5,369 bases of DNA from Verrucomicrobiota bacterium (GTDB taxonomy: Bacteria > Verrucomicrobiota > Verrucomicrobiia > Limisphaerales > JAEYXS01), in assembly GCA_021156225.1 (NCBI GenBank), contig JAJNBN010000366.1, forward strand, positions 1 to 5,369. The letters are read 5' to 3'. Shown piece by piece: positions 1 through 5,254 of this stretch (its first letter is position 1; the number at the start of each line of letters is the position of its first letter). The notes under the pieces were generated by a model. That model saw only the letters and a program-made list of their open reading frames with translations. It was not told the DNA's origin and made no database searches. Both the position numbers and the translations under genes were made by a program.

Positions 1-392
1 GAGTTGATGGTGTAATCTCGTCGCGCGGCAGCATCCTTCGGCGTCAACGAAGGATCAAAGGTGATGGTGAAACCTTTATGGCCGGCAGCGATCTTGGAAT
101 CGCGTCGCGCCAAGGAGAAATCATAGGTGTGACCCGCTTTGGTGGTGAGCTTGGCCACGCCGAAAGAGCGGCCTACCAAATCTACGCGACCCCATTTGAC
201 CAGTGCTTGCTCCAGTTGCTCGTAGGTGATGCCAAAGACCTCGATGTCGAAATCTTTTTGCGGCAAGCCGAGGAACCAATCTCGCACACAACCGCCTACC
301 AGATACGCCTCCTGCAAAGCATCCGTCTCCTGCAAAATACGCTCCAGCTCCGCCGGTAGCGGAGGTGTGCTGGTCGGTGACGGATTACCCAT
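1..392 (-). CDS. CCA tRNA nucleotidyltransferase / poly(A) polymerase family protein, N-terminal part (cut by window edge)
   Basis: This is the first 130 codons of a class II nucleotidyltransferase, which adds CCA (or A residues) to RNA 3' ends using CTP/ATP. Seen in the sequence: the head-domain motif G-G-C-V-R-D at residues 33-38, the metal-binding D-x-D pair at D47 and D49 within KDFDIEVFG, and the R-R-D-Y-T-I-N motif at 124-130, all in the order and spacing of the family. The reading frame stays open to base 1, so the C-terminal part, and an HD domain if there is one, lies outside the window. The ATG at 392 is preceded by AAGGAG four bases upstream, one of the few clear ribosome sites here, which fixes the start. 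The gene begins 40 bases after the NADAR gene on the same strand, and kptA lies beyond that, so the three are probably co-transcribed. CCA-adding enzyme cannot be separated from poly(A) polymerase on this fragment. Confidence 0.9.
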   Translation of the reverse strand, partial: MGNPSPTSTPPLPAELERILQETDALQEAYLVGGCVRDWFLGLPQKDFDIEVFGITYEQLEQALVKWGRVDLVGRSFGVAKLTTKAGHTYDFSLARRDSKIAAGHKGFTITFDPSLTPKDAAARRDYTIN

Positions 393-432
393 GACTCTCC
401 TTAACCTAACTTAGTGAAACACCCAAGCAGCA

Positions 433-874
433 TTACTGTGCGAGCTGCTGGCGCAATTCCATCAGCAGCATGCCGAGCCGGTTCTTGCCCTGTCCATCCG
501 CGCCATCCCCCCAGTAGCCATCATTCGCGGCGTGCTCCACGATCTGGGCGTCTCCGGTGGCGAGCAACTGTTCCTTCAGCTTCGGGTGTTGCGTGAACTT
601 GGCCAGCAACGCCTCGCGCATCAGGTTTTCCTTGGCGGTTTCCCAATCAGCACGCATCGGAAAGCCGCGGTCGCGTCATTTGGGCGGCGATTTGAGAGGA
701 GGGTTCCAGACGGATTTTCTCCTCCTGCGGTGTGCCGAGGAATTTCTGCGCCTGAAAATAATGCTCCGCAGTCGGCCAGGTCTTATTGTGCAAGACAATG
801 GGATGCGCTGAGTGGTTGGAGAACTCACCGTAAGCGTCTTCAACTTTGAAAAAATGGATCACCCGTGCGCTCAT
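433..874 (-). pseudogene. NADAR-domain protein (YbiA-like), interrupted by a frameshift
   Basis: The NADAR family acts on N-glycosidic bonds of ADP-ribose-like and riboflavin-pathway compounds. E. coli YbiA hydrolyses early riboflavin intermediates, and other members remove ADP-ribose from guanine bases. The N-terminal half (874 to about 674) shows Y-G-E-F-S-N at residues 15-20 and T-A-E-H-Y-F-Q-A-Q-K-F at 35-45. The C-terminal half, in another frame (about 672 to 433), shows the closing motif Y-W-G-D-G-A-D-G-Q-G-K-N-R-L-G at about 121-135. The frames join at 672-675. Restoring two bases (for example one extra CG in the CGCG run) gives a continuous product of 147 residues, a normal NADAR length, with M-T-R-D-R-G-F-P-M-R-A-D-W across the joint. 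As written, the upper frame stops soon after the break. The ATG at 874 lies one base past the kptA stop, suggesting translational coupling; an in-frame ATG at 901 would overlap kptA and precedes the conserved region. A real mutation and a sequencing error cannot be told apart here. Confidence 0.85.
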
Positions 875-875
875 A

Positions 876-1415
876 TCATAGGATGTAATCGGGTGGCACA
901 TGGTCGGTCAACCAAACGCCATTTGCACTCAAAAAGAACGGGTGTCCTTCCGCATGCATCCTCCCGGCCGCGATCTTAAGGATGATCGCCTGGCCGCGCC
1001 GTTCGCCGACTTTGATGGCAGTCGTCTCATCCTTAGAAAGATGCACGTGATGCCGCTCGCCCTTGCGCAAACCTTCACTGCGGATGGACGGGAGAAACTT
1101 TTCCACTGTGCCGTGATAGAGAATCTCCGGGGGCGGCACTGGTGTCAGACCCAAGTCCACCCCCACAGAATGGCCTTGGTTGGCGCGGATTCGTTGGCCG
1201 TCATCGCTGAAGGCGAAGCGCTTCTTGTCACTCGTGGCGACAATCTCCTCCAGACTCGTAACCGTGAGGCTCTTCCCGTGCTTCTGGCAGGCGGCGATTA
1301 GCTCGATCACCGGCACCCAGCCAGCGTTGTCCAACGTGATGCCGATGCGTTCCGGTTCATGCCGTAACACGAGACTGAGAAACTTGCTTAACTTGGTGAG
1401 TTCCTTGGGATTCAT
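876..1415 (-). CDS. kptA: RNA 2'-phosphotransferase (Tpt1/KptA family)
   Basis: KptA removes a 2'-phosphate from RNA by transferring it to NAD+, giving ADP-ribose 1''-2''-cyclic phosphate and nicotinamide. In eukaryotes this finishes tRNA splicing; in bacteria the natural substrate is uncertain. The product is 179 residues, the usual full length. Seen: the N-terminal winged-helix part with L-S-K-F-L-S-L-V-L-R-H at 9-19 and G-W-V at 32-34; KKRFAF at 64-69; R-I-R-A-N-Q-G-H-S at 75-83; then the NAD+-binding half with Y-H-G-T at 100-103, H-H-V-H-L-S at 122-127 and G-E-R-R-G at 137-141. R18, H19, R66 and an arginine of the GERRG motif match the catalytic Arg-His-Arg-Arg set of yeast Tpt1, so the enzyme looks active. 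AAGGCGG just upstream of the ATG is a modest ribosome site. It is the first gene of a probable kptA-NADAR-nucleotidyltransferase operon, with a promoter candidate at 1484-1512. Confidence 0.95.
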   Translation of the reverse strand: MNPKELTKLSKFLSLVLRHEPERIGITLDNAGWVPVIELIAACQKHGKSLTVTSLEEIVATSDKKRFAFSDDGQRIRANQGHSVGVDLGLTPVPPPEILYHGTVEKFLPSIRSEGLRKGERHHVHLSKDETTAIKVGERRGQAIILKIAAGRMHAEGHPFFLSANGVWLTDHVPPDYIL

Positions 1416-1483
1416 ATACCCGCCTTCGACGATGCAGGTCTATGTCTTAAATTGACCGCGAGCCGCCCGAATGCGTTCGCTTG

Positions 1484-1512
1484 TATGTATCAGGAAACCC
1501 AAGTGATGACAA
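1484..1512 (-). promoter_or_regulatory. candidate sigma70-type promoter for the kptA operon
   Basis: Read on the minus strand, TTGTCA (1512-1507) is a five-of-six match to the -35 consensus. It is followed after exactly 17 bases by TACATA (1489-1484), a weak -10 box preceded by the extended -10 element TGA. The predicted transcript would start near 1477 and leave a leader of about 60 bases before kptA. This is the only pair with good spacing that I found in the 177-base gap between the Sel1 gene and kptA. The host's promoter consensus is unknown, so the call is tentative. Confidence 0.3.
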
Positions 1513-1592
1513 CGGCCCCCTTGCCGGGAGTGCGAAGAGGGGAGGCTGGTGGTCAGCGCGGTCTTCTCCTCAACTACGAAATCCGCGTTAGG

Positions 1593-2057
1593 TTATGCCT
1601 TCACCGTTCCGGAGGGGGCGGGTTTCAGCGAGGCCAGCAGTTGCTTGGCCTCTTCATTTCCTTGTTCAGCGGCGAGATCCAGCCAGCGGATCGCCTCGCC
1701 TTCCGTGCCTTTCGCGCCTTTGCCGCGGGCGAGGAATTTGCCCAATAGAAATTGTGCGTCCGGACAGTTTTGCTCGGCGGCCATGCGCAGCCATTGGAGG
1801 CAGAGCGGATAATCCTTGGGCACACCTTTGCCCACGGAGTAGAGGACACCCAAATTATATTGAGCATCACGATGACCTTGATCGGCGGCTTTGCGGAACC
1901 ATTGCGCTGCCTGCATCGTATCCGAATCGCCGATTTTTCCGTCGATGTAATAAACAGCCAGGCGAAATTGGGCTTCGGCATCTCCCGAGTCCGCCTTGAG
2001 GCGCGTCTGTCGGATTTCTTCTTCGGGATTAAGTGTCTTTCTTAGCCAACCAAACAT
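1593..2057 (-). CDS. Sel1-repeat (TPR-like) protein, cytoplasmic
   Basis: A 154-residue protein built mostly of Sel1-like repeats, the 36-residue helix-turn-helix units that form protein-binding solenoids. Three repeats are visible: about 26-61 (D-A-E-A-Q-F-R-L-A ... A-A-Q-W-F-R-K-A-A-D-Q-G), 62-97 (D-A-Q-Y-N-L-G-V-L-Y ... W-L-R-M-A-A-E-Q) and 98-133 (D-A-Q-F-L-L-G-K ... A-I-R-W-L-D-L-A-A-E-Q-G). A partial fourth begins at 134 (N-E-E-A-K-Q-L-L). No signal peptide, lipobox or membrane helix is present, unlike the many Sel1 proteins that are exported, so it is expected in the cytosol. The start was set at the ATG at 2057; an in-frame TTG at 2066 would add three residues. No Shine-Dalgarno is visible. 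TATATT lies only about eight bases upstream of the ATG, so a very short or absent leader is possible. The partner is unknown and repeats alone do not reveal it. Confidence 0.88.
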   Translation of the reverse strand: MFGWLRKTLNPEEEIRQTRLKADSGDAEAQFRLAVYYIDGKIGDSDTMQAAQWFRKAADQGHRDAQYNLGVLYSVGKGVPKDYPLCLQWLRMAAEQNCPDAQFLLGKFLARGKGAKGTEGEAIRWLDLAAEQGNEEAKQLLASLKPAPSGTVKA

Positions 2058-2151
2058 AATGGACAATATAGCAGCTTTTTTGCCGTTCTCATCAGAAAGT
2101 GGTAAAAATAAATCAGCGTAACCTCCTGCGCCAGAACAGGTCGCACAATGC

Positions 2152-2955
2152 TCAATAGAGCGCGCTGGAGAAAGCGCGATGAAATCGCTCAGAAATGGGA
2201 TGACGGATGCCTAAAAACTGGAAGATGCATTTGCAGGCGCCTTTCGCCACTTCGTTATGATACTTCCGGTCACAATCGAGGACCTTGATCCAATTCTCCA
2301 ATGCCGTGGCGTAGTCGAGCTGTCCCAAGGCAGTCAGTCCGGCGAGGAAAACCTCGCGACCTTTGCCTTCAGGTAATTTAGCGGCGGAGAGGCGCAACTG
2401 GGCCAGTTCTTGGAGGGCCTTTGCTTTGGCCGCGTTATCAGAGGAGTCGGTGATGGGTTTTAAGGTGGCATCCACGCTCTCGGGTTTGAGAGCCAACTGA
2501 CACTCGGCCATGAGCAGAGCGGCGGCTTCGTCGCCGGAATCCAGGGCGAGCGCGTTCTCCAGCAGCTTGATGGCGTCGGTGAGCAGTCCTTCGCTGACCA
2601 AGCGGCGGGCTTCCTTGACAGTGCCAGCGTTGGGTGAGGGGAGATTCTTCGCGAGCCAGCGACGCAACTCCACCTCGGGATAAGCGCCGATGAGCTCATG
2701 CACCACCTGGCCATTGATGAAGAGCTTGAGCGCCGGAATGCTGGCGATCCGGTGTTCCATGGCCAGTTCCGGATGCTCCTCCGTATTCAGCTTCACGAGT
2801 TCCCAGCGGCCGTGGGATTCAGACGCTAACTTTTCCAGCACTGGTCCCAGCATCTTGCAGGGACCGCACCAAGGCGCCCAGAAATCCACCAGCACCGGCA
2901 CTTGCTGGCTGCGTTCGATAACGTCTTTGGCATAATCCTTCAGCTCGTAACTCAT
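2152..2955 (-). CDS. cnoX: thioredoxin-TPR protein, CnoX/YbbN-type co-chaperone
   Basis: This protein of 267 residues joins a thioredoxin domain (about 1-107) to a TPR-like helical region (about 115-262), the architecture of CnoX (YbbN). CnoX holds unfolding or over-oxidised proteins and passes them to GroEL/DnaK. Seen: the active site W-C-G-P-C at residues 29-33 and the cis-proline in S-I-P-A at P74, both typical of a working thioredoxin. E. coli CnoX has lost the first cysteine, whereas Caulobacter-type CnoX keeps both, so this copy is probably redox-active. The C-terminal stretch with Y-A-T-A-L-E-N-W and F-L-G-I-R-H-P resembles the end of YbbN proteins. The start at 2955 is chosen because the thioredoxin fold begins there; the frame continues upstream to 3171, but that would overlap the preceding membrane-protein gene and adds no recognisable sequence. 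No strong ribosome site is seen. It lies 74 bases downstream of the small membrane protein. Confidence 0.88.
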   Translation of the reverse strand: MSYELKDYAKDVIERSQQVPVLVDFWAPWCGPCKMLGPVLEKLASESHGRWELVKLNTEEHPELAMEHRIASIPALKLFINGQVVHELIGAYPEVELRRWLAKNLPSPNAGTVKEARRLVSEGLLTDAIKLLENALALDSGDEAAALLMAECQLALKPESVDATLKPITDSSDNAAKAKALQELAQLRLSAAKLPEGKGREVFLAGLTALGQLDYATALENWIKVLDCDRKYHNEVAKGACKCIFQFLGIRHPISERFHRAFSSALY

Positions 2956-3029
2956 AGCCCATACGTAACGCGTAATGAGCGGGCCGTAAAGGTCACACGA
3001 GGTTTTCTTCGTGATGTCTGATTGGATCT

Positions 3030-3344
3030 TTATCCAACGTAACGAAAAAGACGGATAACGGCCTTTAATCCGGAAGCGAAAATAATCAGCGGCAAGATTG
3101 CCAGTCCGATGCCGAATATCTTCTGGGTTGTATCCCCCCGATGCAAAACGGGAATCATCAGCAAGATGCAATAAAGCGAGATCGCTAATTCAGACAATGT
3201 GAACTCCAAGGAAAAACTGAAATGCTTGGGTCTGCCGCCATACATTTCCTCATAAAGAAAGTAAACCAACAGGAAGTGCAGCACTGAACCTAAAATTAGA
3301 CGTTTTGAGAGGCGTGCTAAAGATTCTGCAGGTGTCAGGGGCAT
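3030..3344 (-). CDS. small three-helix membrane protein of unknown function
   Basis: I do not recognise the family. The 104-residue product has three hydrophobic stretches long enough to cross the membrane: about 15-31 (after R-L-S-K-R), 50-68 and 76-95, the last followed by a basic tail K-A-V-I-R-L-F-R-Y. The short polar link between the first two carries E-E-M-Y-G-G-R-P-K. The basic N-terminus (R11, K14, R15) suggests an inside start by the positive-inside rule. The ATG at 3344 lies 19 bases after the stop of the MGMT-like gene and the stop lies 74 bases before cnoX, so it sits inside a probable operon; this supports it being a real gene. No Shine-Dalgarno stands out. No catalytic motif or lipid-attachment site is visible. 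Confidence 0.7.
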   Translation of the reverse strand: MPLTPAESLARLSKRLILGSVLHFLLVYFLYEEMYGGRPKHFSFSLEFTLSELAISLYCILLMIPVLHRGDTTQKIFGIGLAILPLIIFASGLKAVIRLFRYVG

Positions 3345-3363
3345 ACTTGGCTTGATTCCCCAG

Positions 3364-3846
3364 CTAGGTTAGCACCTTCAATGGAACGAGCGCGGCCTGA
3401 TAATCCGCCACGAAAAATCTTTTCCCCTTTTGGATGACTTTATGGCCTTCGCCTTCCAGCAAGGGGCGCAAGGCGTCAATGCCGCCGGGATATTTGGGAT
3501 TCAACTCGCCACCGACTTTCAAAGTGCGCCAGTAGGGCGTGACCTTTTTGCGACCTTCAGCCACGGCTTCCGCCGCCGCGTTGGCCGCGATCCACGCGAA
3601 GATTCCGGTGGTGATGGGACATCCGGCCTCGGTCTTGTGCTTCTGGGCGAGGGCACTACGAAGTTCATTGATGGTAACGAGCTTGCCCTTGGGAATCTTT
3701 TGCATGAGGGCATCCACTTCACGCGGAGCCGGGACGACGAGGGTGGCGCCTTTCCAACGGGCGCGGTCTTCCGGTGCAATGTGGATGACTTTGGGCAGGC
3801 CCTTGTCATCGGCGAGTTTTTCACGCCAGCTCTTGCGAAGTTTCAT
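3364..3846 (-). CDS. MGMT-family, alkyltransferase-like protein without the acceptor cysteine
   Basis: The 160-residue product resembles the DNA-binding half of O6-alkylguanine-DNA alkyltransferases (Ogt/MGMT), which move alkyl groups from guanine to a cysteine in a PCHRV motif. Seen: I-P-K-G-K-L-V-T-I-N-E-L at 51-62, matching the family's VPxGxVxTY start of the DNA-binding domain; T-P-Y-W-R-T-L at 103-109 in the place of I-P-C-H-R-V-V; and G-G-E-L-N-P-K-Y-P-G-G-I at 112-123 followed by L-L-E-G-E-G at 129-134, matching the C-terminal GxLxGxxGG...LLxxEG pattern. The acceptor cysteine is tyrosine (Y105), while the following arginine (R107) is kept, as in ATL proteins that recognise but do not repair lesions. 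There is one other cysteine, C76, in G-C-P-I-T-T-G. The N-terminal 40 residues are extra. The start at 3846 is chosen because longer frames would run across the divergent promoter into yacG. It is first in a probable operon with the membrane protein and cnoX. Confidence 0.75.
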   Translation of the reverse strand: MKLRKSWREKLADDKGLPKVIHIAPEDRARWKGATLVVPAPREVDALMQKIPKGKLVTINELRSALAQKHKTEAGCPITTGIFAWIAANAAAEAVAEGRKKVTPYWRTLKVGGELNPKYPGGIDALRPLLEGEGHKVIQKGKRFFVADYQAALVPLKVLT

Positions 3847-3865
3847 AGCGGTGTTTGAGGCTGCA

Positions 3866-3894
3866 AGTATGATGAAAAGCAGATCAAATGTCGA
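3866..3894 (-). promoter_or_regulatory. candidate promoter for the MGMT-like / membrane protein / cnoX operon
   Basis: On the minus strand, TCGACA (3894-3889) matches the -35 consensus at five of six positions. It is followed after 17 bases by CATACT (3871-3866), a four-of-six match to the -10 box. A transcript would start near 3859, leaving a leader of only about 13 bases before the ATG at 3846, which fits the absence of a visible ribosome site. The position within the 122-base divergent gap adds support. It is judged by eye against the E. coli consensus. Confidence 0.4.
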
Positions 3895-3917
3895 AGCCAA
3901 AGCGGTCCGATCATTCC

Positions 3918-3926
3918 TGCTAATAT
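3918..3926 (+). promoter_or_regulatory. candidate extended -10 promoter for yacG
   Basis: TGC followed directly by TAATAT gives an extended -10 element (TGn plus a four-of-six -10 box). No good -35 box lies 16-18 bases upstream, which extended -10 promoters can tolerate. A start near 3933 would leave about 36 bases before the yacG ATG. The predicted start sites of the two divergent promoters are about 75 bases apart, so a single regulator could influence both. Confidence 0.33.
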
Positions 3927-3968
3927 GCTCGACAGGCAGGGAGTTGGGCCGCAAAAAGTTTCTGTCGC

Positions 3969-4196
3969 ATGAGTGAAAAGCCGTTGCCAGATGTGAAGTG
4001 TCCCAAATGCCAGAAGCGCGGGCCCTGGCTCGCGGGGAAGTACGGGCCGTTTTGCTCGAATCGCTGCCGCTTGCTTGACTTGGGCCAATGGCTGGATGAA
4101 GAGCACAAAGTTTCCGAGCCATTGAAGCCGGAACACTTCAAGGATTACGAAGAGCTGCCGCCGGGCGAGTATCTGGACAAGCCGGAGGGAACATAG
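3969..4196 (+). CDS. yacG: DNA gyrase inhibitor / zinc-binding protein YacG
   Basis: YacG is a small zinc protein that in E. coli binds GyrB and inhibits DNA gyrase by blocking DNA binding. The 75-residue product shows the zinc site C-x2-C-x14-C-x3-C at C11, C14, C29 and C33, with the family signature P-F-C-S-N-R-C-R-L-L-D-L-G-Q-W at 27-41. The acidic C-terminal tail (E-H-F-K-D-Y-E-E-L-P-P-G-E-Y) is flexible-looking, as in other members, where the tail contributes to gyrase binding. Length is typical (about 60-75). The ATG at 3969 is the natural start, 122 bases from the divergent MGMT-like gene; the ribosome site is weak. In many proteobacteria yacG sits beside coaE and zapD; no such neighbours are present here. 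Confidence 0.92.
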   Translation: MSEKPLPDVKCPKCQKRGPWLAGKYGPFCSNRCRLLDLGQWLDEEHKVSEPLKPEHFKDYEELPPGEYLDKPEGT

Positions 4197-4236
4197 ACGG
4201 TTTGTTCTTCGGTCATTTCGCGCCGTTCCTAAAATA

Positions 4237-4319
4237 GCTGGTATCGCCGCTTGATTCCGCCACGATTCAGGCGTAGTAAAAACCTAGCGACAGCCCCGGC
4301 TGGTTTACCCGATACCAGC
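4237..4319 (+). repeat. 10-base inverted repeat with a competing inner hairpin, in the leader of the DUF4159 gene
   Basis: GCTGGTATCG at 4237-4246 is the exact reverse complement of CGATACCAGC at 4310-4319, with 63 bases between. A second GCTGGT at 4299-4304 can also pair with the same ACCAGC (4314-4319), making a compact six-pair hairpin with a nine-base loop. The two pairings exclude each other, because they share the right-hand arm. The right arm ends 11 bases before the alternative GTG start at 4331 and 23 bases before the ATG at 4343. No run of T follows, so this is not a standard terminator for yacG. It could be a regulatory leader or a protein-binding site; only the repeat itself is certain. 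Confidence 0.5.
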
Positions 4320-4342
4320 GCGAGAGTGCCGTGAAGCCCGAT

Positions 4343-5254
4343 ATGCCGGAGCAAACATCACAGGCCAGCCCCGCGAGCGCCTCCCCGCGCTTTGGTTCCC
4401 GGCTGTCGCGTTGGCTCATCCTGGTTTCCCTCCTAATCACTACGGCAGTCGTCACTTTTGCCCAGCGATCAGGAAATCGTTTTCGTCCCTCGGAAAACCG
4501 CGTTGATTCCCGCAATGGCGTGCCGGAATGGGCGGTGGACAAGGAGCTGTCCAAAGACATCTTCACGTTTGTGCGCATCCAGTATGCCTCGACCGGTGGG
4601 CGCTATGGCTATGGCGGTTATGGGGGGCGGCGCTGGACGACGGATTGGCCCGATGCGGAGCTGAACCTTTCCTATCGCTTGCAAGAGATGACTTCGCTCA
4701 AGGTGAATCCCAATCCCTTGACCATGGAGATCACCAATCCGGACCTGCTGAACTATCCATTCTGTTACATCGTGGAACCGGGCGCTTTGCAATTCAGCGA
4801 AGAAGAGGTGATCACGTTACGGAAATATCTGCTCAATGGCGGGTTCCTCATGGTGGATGATTTCTGGGGCGAGGCCGAATGGGAGAATTTCTATTACGAG
4901 ATCAAGCGGGTGTTTCCGGACCGCGAACCGGTGGATGTCCCCATGGAACATCCGATTTTCCATTGCGTCTTCGATCTTAAACTGGAGAAGAACAACATGC
5001 AGGTGCCCAATGTGGGGACCGGCACGGAAAGCCAATATACCGGTGTCACCTGGGAACGCCAAGATGCCCGGGAAGTTCATTTCCGCGCCATCTCGGATGA
5101 CAAGGGCCGCATGATGGTGATGATCTGCCATAACACCGACAATGGCGACGGCTGGGAGCGTGAAGGCGAAAACGAATACTACTTCCGGGAGTTCTCGGAA
5201 AAGAAGGCCTTCCCGCTGGGTATCAATATCATTTTCTACGCGATGACGCACTGA
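4343..5254 (+). CDS. exported DUF4159-domain protein
   Basis: The product has a Sec-type signal peptide: a basic start (R-L-S-R), a hydrophobic core about 24-39 and a likely cut after T-F-A before Q41. The mature part is a DUF4159 domain. Recognisable blocks are F-T-F-V-R-I-Q-Y, a Gly/Tyr-rich loop (G-R-Y-G-Y-G-G-Y-G-G), W-P-D-A-E-L-N-L, Y-P-F-C-Y-I-V-E-P-G, L-L-N-G-G-F-L-M-V-D-D-F-W-G, V-F-P-D-R-E-P, H-P-I-F-H and the closing G-I-N-I-I-F-Y-A-M-T-H, so the domain appears complete. From memory, DUF4159 is grouped with glutamine-amidotransferase-like folds; no catalytic Cys-His-Glu triad is evident and the function is unknown. Relatives often occur near MoxR ATPase and DUF58 genes, none of which is in this window. 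I chose the ATG at 4343 (303 residues); an in-frame GTG at 4331 would add four. Neither has a strong ribosome site. A leader with an inverted repeat precedes the gene. Confidence 0.88.
   Translation: MPEQTSQASPASASPRFGSRLSRWLILVSLLITTAVVTFAQRSGNRFRPSENRVDSRNGVPEWAVDKELSKDIFTFVRIQYASTGGRYGYGGYGGRRWTTDWPDAELNLSYRLQEMTSLKVNPNPLTMEITNPDLLNYPFCYIVEPGALQFSEEEVITLRKYLLNGGFLMVDDFWGEAEWENFYYEIKRVFPDREPVDVPMEHPIFHCVFDLKLEKNNMQVPNVGTGTESQYTGVTWERQDAREVHFRAISDDKGRMMVMICHNTDNGDGWEREGENEYYFREFSEKKAFPLGINIIFYAMTH

Noticed and set aside
900..1301. Open frame of 133 residues on the plus strand opposite kptA.
   Set aside because: It is a shadow of kptA, which has full family motifs. The plus-strand translation shows no recognisable domain.
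1557..1587. CGCGG ... CCGCG inverted repeat downstream of the Sel1 gene.
   Set aside because: A five-base stem with a loop of about 21 bases and no T run is expected by chance in GC-rich DNA.
2101..2141. Weak CCTG/CAGG stem followed some bases later by TTTATTTTTA downstream of cnoX on the minus strand.
   Set aside because: The stem is only about four to five pairs and is separated from the T-rich stretch, so it is too weak to call a terminator.
2161..2178. Hairpin CGCGCT - GGAGAA - AGCGCG at the end of cnoX, considered as a terminator.
   Set aside because: It lies inside the coding tail before the stop codon and has no T run after it on the minus strand. It is more likely a by-product of coding sequence.
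2956..3171. Upstream extension of the cnoX frame (would make 339 residues).
   Set aside because: It overlaps the small membrane-protein gene on the same strand in a different frame, and the thioredoxin domain already begins properly at 2955.
3847..4122. Long upstream extension of the MGMT-like reading frame (would make 252 residues).
   Set aside because: It would cross the promoter region and overlap yacG on the other strand. The added residues look like antisense of yacG and have no family features.
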